Of a stretch of DNA of 64,000 nt, positions 31,085-44,268 are shown one piece after another (positions within the stretch are counted from its first letter, which is position 1; every line of letters starts with the position of its first letter). The DNA lies in assembly GCA_944472155.2 (NCBI GenBank), contig OX235272.1, positions 1,782,354-1,846,353 on the forward strand, given 5' to 3'. This DNA comes from Trichobilharzia szidati (taxonomy: Eukaryota; Platyhelminthes; Trematoda; Strigeidida; Schistosomatidae). The notes below the pieces were generated by a model that saw nothing but the letters and a program-made list of their open reading frames with translations, made no database searches and was not told the origin of the DNA. The translations under genes and the position numbers were made by a program.

Positions 31085-32257
31085 AGAGCGCTACTTACTC
31101 CAACCCAACATCAATGAGTCTGCATATACTAGGCCAAATATACAGTGTAAGTACATACCCCCAAGGATCTCAATGAGAGTCAGTAACCATTCGGTCAGTT
31201 GCGTGTAATTTAGGAATAAAGAACAGTGACAGAGGGCTGTGCTATCTTGACAAACCACATTTCACTTTTATGGTTGAACATGCTCCGATCTCCCACTCTC
31301 TGCTTGTTCCGAATAGCGCCATTGAGTGCTCGCATGTTGTCTCTCGTCTGTTCTATTTCTGTGTTTCACACAGCTATCTTGATGTGGAGCATCCCATGGC
31401 TTCCTAAGTGCATCAAGATCTCCCACAAGTACACTGGACCTACAAATTCTAAACAAAGACTGAACCTTCTCAGGTCAGGATAACGTCGGCACTCAACAGG
31501 AAACAAAGAAGAGTTAGGGGAGAAAACCAAACTTAGTAGAGCCTTGGGCCATCAAATGAGTGTGTCATAATGTTATGTCAATTTCACAATATTTATGGTG
31601 CGGAAACGTAGCTACTGGCGAGAAACAAGCACGGACGTTAAATAATAAAGTGGAGTTCTTCAGGCGTGGTAGGCATTGGAGGACTCCTAGAGCAGCTCCA
31701 CCAAGAACAAATAAAAATGACAGGGATCCTGCTATCTGTTACCTTGGGGTATACACGCTGTGGAATAACAAAAGTAACACATCAGCTTCACGGGACATTA
31801 GGAACTAATGCCTAAGTCGACGAAGATATTAACGGCACATACAACCACCTATAAATTCCATGCTCAATACGGCAACAGCAAAAATCTAGGTTTTGTGAGC
31901 GACCAACTCGTTCGGAGCTTACGTATACTTCAAGTTCCCATGTGATTAAAAAAATAACTAATCAAATCCGTCGAGAACGTCAGAAGAAGTAGCGAGCGAT
32001 CACAAGAAACACACCACTCATGGTACGCAATTAACCCGTCTGAGTATGAGCACTCATCTGACACTTGATACATACAGCAATAACTCCTACACAAACGAAC
32101 CGAACAACACAGCTCAAGCTATTTACCAAAGGGCAAAATGACAATCATGGGATTATGAAGTACATTTATTCGAATAAACCCAGTGAAAACATAAAAGAAA
32201 AGCCGAAGCCACAGAGGGCAGGTCAATTAAAACTATGCGGCAACACGGAAGCAGGGT

Positions 32258-33799
32258 TTAAATAGCATCGATGTCAACATCGTCTTCTTCGGCGTCTGTC
32301 CCGTTGGTAGCAACGGCACTTGTGCCATTCACACCATTAGTTGGTTGGGGCACCTAAAGACATCAGCAAATCAGGGAAAACACATACCTTTGGGCTACTG
32401 GTCTCAGTCTCCTCGTCGGAACTTTCTGACTCTTCCTCCTCCGCTTGTCTCAACCATGTCACCATGGGTGCGCAGCGAGATAGAATCTTAGCACTCAATT
32501 CACGAGATACGAACTTTTTAGATGGCTGAAATTTTTGTCAGATAACACAAATATGCGACTTACCCCTTTGTCGTACCATGCCAGAATAACATCCTCTTCG
32601 ATAATGTCGTTATCATACAAAGCTTTCAGGAGATGACATGCTTTGCTGATCAGATTTTGATCTGCGTGCCTCTCGATGAGCTTTGCCATTGCACCCCACG
32701 TGTACATCTGAGCTCGTTTCTGATCTTCACCAGACCGCGTGAAGAGTAGTAGTAGTGGAGAGTACTTCTTAATATCACCTAGTATGGTAGAAGGGTTGTT
32801 GAACAGCACTTCAGCAATAACCAACACAGCACGTGGACCGAGACTAAGACGATCAGCCTCCAACTTTAGCTCTTTACGACGTGACAGGACTTCGCCAGAC
32901 TGGTACATTTGGGACAAATGTTTGAAGAAAATATCAGCTCTCTCAGTTTCAGAGCGTTCTACATCGTCACACAGAGCTAGCGACTTCGCCATAGCTGACA
33001 AGGTGCTCATCCTCTGACGTCGTGCCTCCTCAGTAGTGTCTTCCAGCCAGTCTTCATCCTCATCTTCTTCGTCAGCGTTAACTGGACTGTTGCGGTTGTT
33101 CTCATCACCACCACCGGCGTTGCCCTCGTTGTCGTCGTCTGAAAACGTAATGGTTAACCTAGCACTGTTACCTGAAGTCTTTTCATTCTCTCCTTTTGTC
33201 TTTTTCCCCTTCTTTTGCTTTGCCTTGGCTGAAGTAACTTCTGGCTCTGGAGGATTTTTCACAATGAACTGAGTCAGTCTGTGGGTGACATCTAGCTGTC
33301 CCTGACTGCCACACGCTTTGCACGTGGTAGCAACCGTACCGCCTCTTTTGTTAACATGCTATAAAAGCGTCAGTGATTACTAAACGGAAGAGCTAACCAT
33401 AGTGGTCTCCGGATTCCCACAACTTTGACACAAAACAAACTTCTTAATGAAACCATCTAGTAGTTCTTGCAGCTTATCTGCTTGGTGGGCTCCATTGACA
33501 ATATAGCGTTCATTCTTCTCGTCTACGTGGATCTGTGCCCCTAGCTCGCATCCAAAGAACTTCGTGAGATCTAAAGCCATCAAGTTAGTAGACTTTGCGA
33601 CATACATATGGGTTTCCGGTACAATGCCTTCGCTATGTCCGAGACATTAACGATGACCGTTTTTATACCATTTCCTTTCCCTTCCACCTACAAGGTTATG
33701 GCTTGTGGTTGTCATATCTAGCTTTACCTTGGCAGCAAGCTTCGGCATCTTGTACCTGTAAAAGGTATCTTCAACCTCTCGATTGATGTTGATAGCCAT
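32258..33799 (-). CDS. EIF5: Eukaryotic translation initiation factor 5, tandem copy 2
   Basis: Same six-exon structure as copy 1, shifted by 4046 bp: exons 33728-33799, 33606-33687, 33398-33570, 32564-33358, 32388-32525 and 32258-32353. All five short introns keep GT-AG ends and the frame is open throughout, so it should encode the same 451-residue protein. No amino-acid change against copy 1 was noticed in the large exon. Upstream in the unit, copy 2 has ttcactatgg instead of ttcattatgg in the fold-back arm (34245), showing it is a distinct copy. Confidence 0.93.
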
Positions 33800-34799
33800 T
33801 TTCGGTGACACCAACTACCATCTGCCTGTGGATGATTACAGCCTTCAACCATGAAACAGGATGGGCACCCAGTCTAAAGACACACTAATTAGTAATTCCG
33901 ACCAATTTTGCATACCCAAACCACCACTCAACAACTTACATAAAAACTTGGAAGTGGAGTCCGGATGACAGCAACGTAAAGTGCAGATAACGATGCGGAT
34001 GTCCGAGCATTAAAACAATATCGTTCAATATGTCCAAGGCTAATTATCAGTGTTTATTGACAGAGTATTTTCCCGTGTGATACATAGTACGGCGAGTATC
34101 CCCCCAATATATATGCTTTTTTGTGGTATTGTAGAGCTCTTTTCTAAATACAAGTGTACGGTAGCACTCACTTTGTCTCCAGATGAGTGAATGAAGCATC
34201 TACTTAATATAAGTAGAAAACTTGGGCGCTGTGGTAGAGTATAACTTCACTATGGATAAGATTTTATTTTGGTAAATCAAACAGTGTTGTACAGTTAATA
34301 TAACTCTACAACGCTTTGTGATTTATCAAAATAAAATCTTATCCATAATGAAGCATTTAGTCAGTCGGCTGATTTCTGTGAAGTCCTGTGAAGAAATAAA
34401 GTCGCGGTTGTGAGTAAAGCTATTGAGATGCCCGGAGAATTACATTCATGACGAACGACTTTCAGTCAAAAGCTGTTCATTCCCGTGGAAATAGAACCTT
34501 GAAAAGGGAATGAATTTTCAACGCTCTTGTTTAATTTTAGCTTTTGTCGTGTTATACGCTCCCTACGTCTATAGAATAACTTCAGATCAGTTTGTTCTGA
34601 TCGAAGTTGGCTTACGTTTCAGTCTTGAGTCTATTTAATTATAGGAAGTTGTGTTCTTATAACTTAATAGTTATATATATATATATCCATTTTTCTGCAC
34701 TCATTGGTTTTTTATCACTGATTTATGAGGACCATGTATACATATATGTATATATAAAGTCCCATTTGAATCTCTCTGTCCCAATTCACTCTGAAAAGC

Positions 34800-35128
34800 A
34801 TGCTTGTCAAAAGGAAGCGCTGTGCAATAGTGATATGCCAATTTCCGGTTGAAGGAGGAATACAGTGTGATAACTGCAAGAGGTGGTTCCATAGTAGGTG
34901 CACAAGCCCAACTCCTGCAGCATACAAGCGTTGGCGAACTGGCTGTGCAATGACTGCTGTAGTAAGACTAAGTTTCGTATAACGGAAGCCATAGTCACTC
35001 TCAATGGGGCTCTAAAGCTCCTGGACTGCAAGGGTCTTCCACCACAAGAGAAGAACGACCATTACTCAGACATCGATGACGTGGCTAGGGTCATCGATAC
35101 AGTATACAAACTACAACTGCTTTCTTAA
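34800..35128 (+). pseudogene. PHD-finger-like relic in unit 2
   Basis: Equivalent to the unit 1 relic, with the same frame disruption between the QCDNCKRWFH block and the WLCNDC block. It carries gctagggtc, shared with units 3 and 4, where unit 1 has gctaaggtc. Confidence 0.6.
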
Positions 35129-36301
35129 AGAGCGCTACTTACTCCAACCCAACATCAATGAGTCTGCATATACTAGGCCAAATATACAGTGTAAGTACAT
35201 ACCCCCAAGGATCTCAATGAGAGTCAGTAACCATTCGGTCAGTTGCGTGTAATTTAGGAATAAAGAACAGTGACAGAGGGCTGTGCTATCTTGACAAACC
35301 ACATTTCACTTTTATGGTTGAACATGCTCCGATCTCCCACTCTCTGCTTGTTCCGAATAGCGCCATTGAGTGCTCGCATGTTGTCTCTCGTCTGTTCTAT
35401 TTCTGTGTTTCACACAGCTATCTTGATGTGGAGCATCCCATGGCTTCCTAAGTGCATCAAGATCTCCCACAAGTACACTGGACCTACAAATTCTAAACAA
35501 AGACTGAACCTTCTCAGGTCAGGATAACGTCGGCACTCAACAGGAAACAAAGAAGAGTTAGGGGAGAAAACCAAACTTAGTAGAGCCTTGGGCCATCAAA
35601 TGAGTGTGTCATAATGTTATGTCAATTTCACAATATTTATGGTGCGGAAACGTAGCTACTGGCGAGAAACAAGCACGGACGTTAAATAATAAAGTGGAGT
35701 TCTTCAGGCGTGGTAGGCATTGGAGGACTCCTAGAGCAGCTCCACCAAGAACAAATAAAAATGACAGGGATCCTGCTATCTGTTACCTTGGGGTATACAC
35801 GCTGTGGAATAACAAAAGTAACACATCAGCTTCACGGGACATTAGGAACTAATGCCTAAGTCGACGAAGATATTAACGGCACATACAACCACCTATAAAT
35901 TCCATGCTCAATACGGCAACAGCAAAAATCTAGGTTTTGTGAGCGACCAACTCGTTCGGAGCTTACGTATACCTCAAGTTCCCATGTGATTAAAAAAATA
36001 ACTAATCAAATCCGTCGAGAACGTCAGAAGAAGTAGCGAGCGATCACAAGAAACACACCACTCATGGTACGCAATTAACCCGTCTGAGTATGAGCACTCA
36101 TCTGACACTTGATACATACAGCAATAACTCCTACACAAACGAACCGAACAACACAGCTCAAGCTATTTACCAAAGGGCAAAATGACAATCATGGGATTAT
36201 GAAGTACATTTATTCGAATAAACCCAGTGAAAACATAAAAGAAAAGCCGAAGCCACAGAGGGCAGGTCAATTAAAACTATGCGGCAACACGGAAGCAGGG
36301 T

Positions 36302-37843
36302 TTAAATAGCATCGATGTCAACATCGTCTTCTTCGGCGTCTGTCCCGTTGGTAGCAACGGCACTTGTGCCATTCACACCATTAGTTGGTTGGGGCACCTA
36401 AAGACATCAGCAAATCAGGGAAAACACATACCTTTGGGCTACTGGTCTCAGTCTCCTCGTCGGAACTTTCTGACTCTTCCTCCTCCGCTTGTCTCAACCA
36501 TGTCACCATGGGTGCGCAGCGAGATAGAATCTTAGCACTCAATTCACGAGATACGAACTTTTTAGATGGCTGAAATTTTTGTCAGATAACACAAATATGC
36601 GACTTACCCCTTTGTCGTACCATGCCAGAATAACATCCTCTTCGATAATGTCGTTATCATACAAAGCTTTCAGGAGATGACATGCTTTGCTGATCAGATT
36701 TTGATCTGCGTGCCTCTCGATGAGCTTTGCCATTGCACCCCACGTGTACATCTGAGCTCGTTTCTGATCTTCACCAGACCGCGTGAAGAGTAGTAGTAGT
36801 GGAGAGTACTTCTTAATATCACCTAGTATGGTAGAAGGGTTGTTGAACAGCACTTCAGCAATAACCAACACAGCACGTGGACCGAGACTAAGACGATCAG
36901 CCTCCAACTTTAGCTCTTTACGACGTGACAGGACTTCGCCAGACTGGTACATTTGGGACAAATGTTTGAAGAAAATATCAGCTCTCTCAGTTTCAGAGCG
37001 TTCTACATCGTCACACAGAGCTAGCGACTTCGCCATAGCTGACAAGGTGCTCATCCTCTGACGTCGTGCCTCCTCAGTAGTGTCTTCCAGCCAGTCTTCA
37101 TCCTCATCTTCTTCGTCAGCGTTAACTGGACTGTTGCGGTTGTTCTCATCACCACCACCGGCGTTGCCCTCGTTGTCGTCGTCTGAAAACGTAATGGTTA
37201 ACCTAGCACTGTTACCTGAAGTCTTTTCATTCTCTCCTTTTGTCTTTTTCCCCTTCTTTTGCTTTGCCTTGGCTGAAGTAACTTCTGGCTCTGGAGGATT
37301 TTTCACAATGAACTGAGTCAGTCTGTGGGTGACATCTAGCTGTCCCTGACTGCCACACGCTTTGCACGTGGTAGCAACCGTACCGCCTCTTTTGTTAACA
37401 TGCTATAAAAGCGTCAGTGATTACTAAACGGAAGAGCTAACCATAGTGGTCTCCGGATTCCCACAACTTTGACACAAAACAAACTTCTTAATGAAACCAT
37501 CTAGTAGTTCTTGCAGCTTATCTGCTTGGTGGGCTCCATTGACAATATAGCGTTCATTCTTCTCGTCTACGTGGATCTGTGCCCCTAGCTCGCATCCAAA
37601 GAACTTCGTGAGATCTAAAGCCATCAAGTTAGTAGACTTTGCGACATACATATGGGTTTCCGGTACAATGCCTTCGCTATGTCCGAGACATTAACGATGA
37701 CCGTTTTTATACCATTTCCTTTCCCTTCCACCTACAAGGTTATGGCTTGTGGTTGTCATATCTAGCTTTACCTTGGCAGCAAGCTTCGGCATCTTGTACC
37801 TGTAAAAGGTATCTTCAACCTCTCGATTGATGTTGATAGCCAT
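36302..37843 (-). CDS. EIF5: Eukaryotic translation initiation factor 5, tandem copy 3
   Basis: Same six-exon structure, shifted 4044 bp from copy 2: exons 37772-37843, 37650-37731, 37442-37614, 36608-37402, 36432-36569 and 36302-36397. The frame is intact with arginine finger, zinc ribbon, W2 domain and DDVDIDAI tail. In the 3' flank this unit has tacctcaag (near 35970) where units 1 and 2 have tacttcaag, a variant shared with units 4 and 5. Confidence 0.93.
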
Positions 37844-38847
37844 TTTCGGTGACACCAACTACCATCTGCCTGTGGATGATTACAGCCTTCAACCATGAAA
37901 CAGGATGGGCACCCAGTCTAAAGACACACTAATTAGTAATTCCGACCAATTTTGCATACCCAAACCACCACTCAACAACTTACATAAAAACTTGGAAGTG
38001 GAGTCCGGATGACAGCAACGTAAAGTGCAGATAACGATGCGGATGTCCGAGCATTAAAACAATATCGTTCAATATGTCCAAGGCTAATTATCAGTGTTTA
38101 TTGACAGAGTATTTTCCCGTGTGATACATAGTACGGCGAGTATCCCCCCAATATATATGCTTTTTTGTGGTATTGTAGAGCTCTTTTCTAAATACAAGTG
38201 TACGGTAGCACTCACTTTGTCTCCAGATGAGTGAATGAAGCATCTACTTAATATAAGTAGAAAACTTGGGCGCTGTGGTAGAGTATAACTTCATTATGGA
38301 TAAGATTTTATTTTGGTAAATCAAACAGTGTTGTACAGTTAATATAACTCTACAACGCTTTGTGATTTATCAAAATAAAATCTTATCCATAATGAAGCAT
38401 TTAGTCAGTCGGCTGATTTCTGTGAAGTCCTGTGAAGAAATAAAGTCGCGGTTGTGAGTAAAGCTATTGAGATGCCCGGAGAATTACATTCATGACGAAC
38501 GACTTTCAGTCAAAAGCTGTTCATTCCCGTGGAAATAGAACCTTGAAAAGGGAATGAATTTTCAACGCTCTTGTTTAATTTTAGCTTTTGTCGTGTTATA
38601 CGCTCCCTACGTCTATAGAATAACTTCAGATCAGTTTGTTCTGATCGAAGTTGGCTTACGTTTCAGTCTTGAGTCTATTTAATTATAGGAAGTTGTGTTC
38701 TTATAACTTAATAGTTATATATATATATATATATCCATTTTTCTGCACTCATTGGTTTTTTATCACTGATTTATGAGGACCATGTATACATATATGTATA
38801 TATAAAGTCCCATTTGAATCTCTCTGTCCCAATTCACTCTGAAAAGC

Positions 38848-39176
38848 ATGCTTGTCAAAAGGAAGCGCTGTGCAATAGTGATATGCCAATTTCCGGTTGA
38901 AGGAGGAATACAGTGTGATAACTGCAAGAGGTGGTTCCATAGTAGGTGCACAAGCCCAACTCCTGCAGCATACAAGCGTTGGCGAACTGGCTGTGCAATG
39001 ACTGCTGTAGTAAGACTAAGTTTCGTATAACGGAAGCCATAGTCACTCTCAATGGGGCTCTAAAGCTCCTGGACTGCAAGGGTCTTCCACCACAAGAGAA
39101 GAACGACCATTACTCAGACATCGATGACGTGGCTAGGGTCATCGATACAGTATACAAACTACAACTGCTTTCTTAA
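38848..39176 (+). pseudogene. PHD-finger-like relic in unit 3
   Basis: Identical in layout to those of units 1 and 2: a QCDNCKRWFH block, a frame change, then the WLCNDC block. Confidence 0.6.
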
Positions 39177-41042
39177 AGAGCGCTACTTACTCCAACCCAA
39201 CATCAATGAGTCTGCATATACTAGGCCAAATATACAGTGTAAGTACATACCCCCAAGGATCTCAATGAGAGTCAGTAACCATTCGGTCAGTTGCGTGTAA
39301 TTTAGGAATAAAGAACAGTGACAGAGGGCTGTGCTATCTTGACAAACCACATTTCACTTTTATGGTTGAACATGCTCCGATCTCCCACTCTCTGCTTGTT
39401 CCGAATAGCGCCATTGAGTGCTCGCATGTTGTCTCTCGTCTGTTCTATTTCTGTGTTTCACACAGCTATCTTGATGTGGAGCATCCCATGGCTTCCTAAG
39501 TGCATCAAGATCTCCCACAAGTACACTGGACCTACAAATTCTAAACAAAGACTGAACCTTCTCAGGTCAGGATAACGTCGGCACTCAACAGGAAACAAAG
39601 AAGAGTTAGGGGAGAAAACCAAACTTAGTAGAGCCTTGGGCCATCAAATGAGTGTGTCATAATGTTATGTCAATTTCACAATATTTATGGTGCGGAAACG
39701 TAGCTACTGGCGAGAAACAAGCACGGACGTTAAATAATAAAGTGGAGTTCTTCAGGCGTGGTAGGCATTGGAGGACTCCTAGAGCAGCTCCACCAAGAAC
39801 AAATAAAAATGACAGGGATCCTGCTATCTGTTACCTTGGGGTATACACGCTGTGGAATAACAAAAGTAACACATCAGCTTCACGGGACATTAGGAACTAA
39901 TGCCTAAGTCGACGAAGATATTAACGGCACATACAACCACCTATAAATTCCATGCTCAATACGGCAACAGCAAAAATCTAGGTTTTGTGAGCGACCAACT
40001 CGTTCGGAGCTTACGTATACCTCAAGTTCCCATGTGATTAAAAAAATAACTAATCAAATCCGTCGAGAACGTCAGAAGAAGTAGCGAGCGATCACAAGAA
40101 ACACACCACTCATGGTACGCAATTAACCCGTCTGAGTATGAGCACTCATCTGACACTTGATACATACAGCAATAACTCCTACACAAACGAACCGAACAAC
40201 ACAGCTCAAGCTATTTACCAAAGGGCAAAATGACAATCATGGGATTATGAAGTACATTTATTCGAATAAACCCAGTGAAAACATAAAAGAAAAGCCGAAG
40301 CCACAGAGGGCAGGTCAATTAAAACTATGCGGCAACACGGAAGCAGGGTTTAAATAGCATCGATGTCAACATCGTCTTCTTCGGCGTCTGTCCCGTTGGT
40401 AGCAACGGCACTTGTGCCATTCACACCATTAGTTGGTTGGGGCACCTAAAGACATCAGCAAATCAGGGAAAACACATACCTTTGGGCTACTGGTCTCAGT
40501 CTCCTCGTCGGAACTTTCTGACTCTTCCTCCTCCGCTTGTCTCAACCATGTCACCATGGGTGCGCAGCGAGATAGAATCTTAGCACTCAATTCACGAGAT
40601 ACGAACTTTTTAGATGGCTGAAATTTTTGTCAGATAACACAAATATGCGACTTACCCCTTTGTCGTACCATGCCAGAATAACATCCTCTTCGATAATGTC
40701 GTTATCATACAAAGCTTTCAGGAGATGACATGCTTTGCTGATCAGATTTTGATCTGCGTGCCTCTCGATGAGCTTTGCCATTGCACCCCACGTGTACATC
40801 TGAGCTCGTTTCTGATCTTCACCAGACCGCGTGAAGAGTAGTAGTAGTGGAGAGTACTTCTTAATATCACCTAGTATGGTAGAAGGGTTGTTGAACAGCA
40901 CTTCAGCAATAACCAACACAGCACGTGGACCGAGACTAAGACGATCAGCCTCCAACTTTAGCTCTTTACGACGTGACAGGACTTCGCCAGACTGGTACAT
41001 TTGGGACAAATGTTTGAAGAAAATATCAGCTCTCTCAGTTTC

Positions 41043-44000
41043 CGAGAACCTCGCCTAGATTTCTAGGTCACTAATATTCTAGCCGGTCCCAAGCCCGGAT
41101 AAAGAGGGAGGGTTGGGGCGTGGTGCTAGCAGCTCCACCCCCAAAACTTAACCAAATTGCTACTAAAACTTCAACGCACAAATATATTCAAAATCCTAAA
41201 ATTACAAATAGTGACCTTATTTTTCGCTGGAATCGGGTAAGTGAAATGTCGCGGGCTGGTGAAAGCCTTCGGGAAGCCAGTCAGCCGATGTGCCTTCTTT
41301 CGATGAAAGCGAAAATAAGGATGGGGACGTGGAATGTTCGTACAATGTACGAAGCTGGGAAGGCTGCTCAGGTAGCCGCAGAAATGTGGAGATATAAAAT
41401 AGAAGTGTTGGGAATCTGTGAGAGCAGATGGAACCGATGTGGAAGGAGCCAACTATCAACTGGAGAGACAATAATCTACTCCGGTCACCCAGAGGACAAT
41501 CACGAGCACACCGAGGGAGTAGCCATCATGATGTCACCAACAGCGGCTAAAGCTCTAATGCAGTGGGAACCAATCTCCTCCAGGATAATGACAGCCAGGT
41601 TCAACTCAAAAGGAAAGAAGGTTACAATCATTCAGTGCTACGCGCCTACAAACACCTCAGAACATGAGAAGAAGGAGGATTTCTACAGTCAACTACAAAC
41701 AGTAATGGACAACGTCGCAAAGAGCGATATCAAAATCCTGATGGGCGACATGAATGCGAAACTGGGAGGAGACAATACAGGAAGAGAACTCACCATGGGT
41801 CGTGAGGCCCTCGGAGAAATGAACGAAAATGGCGAACTCTTCTCAGACTTCTGCGCCTTCAATGATTTGGTGATTGGTGGCAGTGTGTTCAAACACAGGG
41901 ATATACACAAGGCAACATGGATTTCACCAGATGGACACACCAAAAACCAGATAGACTTCATTTCAATCTCAAGGAAGTGGAGACGGAGCCTACTGGACAC
42001 AAGAGCGAGGAGAGGAGCAGATGTGGGTTCAGACCACTATCTAGTACAAGGGACATTCAAGGTGAAGCTGAAAGCCTCGAGGATACCTGGGGATAGGCCA
42101 CAATGCAAGTTCAACACGGAAAAACTGAAAGACACAATCACACAGGACACTTTCACTGCAACTGTCAGAGCAAAGCAGGAAACACTACGTGGCACCACTG
42201 AGGAATCATCCGTGGAAGACCACTGGAACTCTCTGAAGGCAATTTTCAACGAAACGTGCTCAACGGTTTTAGGAAGAAAGAAGAAACAAGACAAGGAATG
42301 GCTCTCAACAGACACTTGGAAACTAATAGAGGAGAGGAGAAAGGTGAAAGAAAAAATGATTCAATGCAAAGATGGACAAGAGAAAGAGACGCTGAACTCA
42401 ACTTACACAGCACTGGACAAAGAAGTGAAGAAGAGTGCCAGGAAGGACAAAAGACAATTCCACGACAACCTGGCTACTGAAGCTGAGAAGGCAGCAGGCA
42501 AAAGGGATCTGAGGACAATATATCAGATAACCAAGTCTCTATCCGGGAAGAGATCAACACAAGTGAAACCTATGAAAGACAGCCAAGGGAACCCAATTAC
42601 CAAAGAAGAAAGACAGATTAAACAATGGGCGGACCACTTCAAAGGACTCTTGAATCGACCACCACCTACAACCCGTCCAGTAATACCAACAACAGCACGT
42701 ACACAATTGCAAGTTGACACCAATCCTCCAACGAAAACTGAAGTCATGAATGCAATCAAGCTTCTGAAAGCTGGAAAAGCAGCTGGACCAGATGGAATAC
42801 CCCCGGAAGCACTGAAAGCGGACCCAGAAACGACGGCAGATATGCTAACTCCATTATTGCAAAAGATCTGGAAAGAGGGAAAGGTGCCTACTGACTGGAG
42901 GAAAGGTTACCTGGTGAAACTACCAAAGAAGGGCGACCTAGGACTCTGCAAGAACTGGCGAGGAATCACGCTTCTTTCGACGCCAAGTAAAATCCTGAGT
43001 CGCATCATCCTGGAGAGAATCAAGGACGCGCTGGATACAGAACTCCGACCAGAACAAGCTGGATTCAGGAAAGGCAAATCATGTTCTGACCAAATTGCAA
43101 CTCTACGCATTATCATCGAACAAAGCATGGAATGGCAATCAAATCTCTACCTCAACTTCATAGACTTTGAGAAGGCCTTCGACAGCGTTGACCGCGAAGT
43201 TATTTGGAAACTACTCGAGTACTACGGCGTACCCCAAATATTCATCAACCTTATTCAACAACTGTACGACAACGGCACATGTCAAGTGATCCACAACGGA
43301 AAACTCAGCGAAGCGTTTCGAGTAAACACAGGAGTCAGACAAGGGTGCTTATTATCACCAATGATATTCCTAATTGTGGTGGACTAGATTATGCGTCAGA
43401 CAGTGGGAAACGAGAAGACAGGGATATCCTGGACCGACGTGAAAAACCTAGAAGACCTGGATTTTGCGGATGATTTATGTTTGATGTCAAACAAAATCGA
43501 AGACTTACAAGCGAAAACCGGCAAACTCGTCGAAGAAGCAGCAAAGACAGGACTGCAGGTGAACATAGACAAGACGGAGGTTATGCAAATAACCAACCAA
43601 CAACAGCAGCAACATCCAGCACCAATCACCATCAACGGGAGGGATTTGAAAGAGGTTACTTCTTTCACTTATCTGGGGAGCATTGTCTCAACCACAGGAG
43701 GAACGGACGAGGATGTCAAATCGAGAATCGGGAAGGCGAGAAACACATTCATCAACCTGAAACCAATCTGGAAATCTTCGTCACTCACCATCAACAACAA
43801 AATTCGGATTTTCAATACAAACGTCAAGTCAGTTTTGCTATACGGATCAGAAACTTGGCGGGTCACCAAGAATATTTTCAACAGGTTGCAGACCTTTATC
43901 AACAACTGTCTTCGCTCCATACTGAAGACTAGATGGCCGGAAAGAATCACAAACAAGAAGCTATGGGAACAAACGAAACAGGAACCAATCGCCCAACAAA

Positions 44001-44268
44001 TATGCAGGAGGAAGTGGAGATGGATTGGACACTCGCTGAGGAGGCGGTTGAGTGACATCGCGCGTCAAGCCCTCGAGTGGAACCTGAAAGGGAAGCGCCG
44101 AGTGGGACGTCCAAGGGTGACATGGAGGAGATCGTGTGAGGAGGAGATGGAACAGTATGGAATAACATGGACGCAAGTGAAAAGTACAGCACAAGACAGA
44201 AGCAAGTGGAGGCGTGCAGTTGAAGCCCTATGTTCCAATAGGAACCCAAAGGAACAATAATAATAACA
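41043..44268 (+). mobile_element. RTE-A (SR2-like) non-LTR retrotransposon, near full length
   Basis: 3226 bp flanked by the 7-bp duplication cagtttc. It has a 5' UTR with a GC-rich block (ccggtcccaagcccggat near 41082-41099) that resembles a segment I associate with the 5' ends of animal RTE elements. An APE endonuclease-RT ORF follows, and the 3' tail is gaagccctatgttccaatagg..aataataataa. It is the only copy in the window with a 5' end joined to a full ORF and is probably the youngest TE here, since it lies in one unit of an almost uniform array. Confidence 0.93.
41246..44260 (+). pseudogene. RTE-A endonuclease-reverse transcriptase ORF with a single premature stop
   Basis: The frame spans 1005 codons from the first ATG (41246), close to the usual RTE length of about 1000. 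The APE endonuclease comes first: MGTWNVRTMYEAGK, GICESRWN, IQCYAPTN, MGDMNAKLG, GSDHYLV. The RT follows: AAGPDGIPPEALK, WRGITLLS, GFRKGKSCSDQ, NFIDFEKAFDSVDREV (motif A), GVRQGCLLSPMIFL (motif B), DFADDLCLMS (motif C) and YLGSIVS. The C-terminal region has VLLYGSETWRV and KWRWIGHSLRR. A TAG at 43385-43387 lies between motifs B and C where other copies have TGG (VDWIMRQ); everything else is open. As it stands the product would lack the RT active site. Confidence 0.92.
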
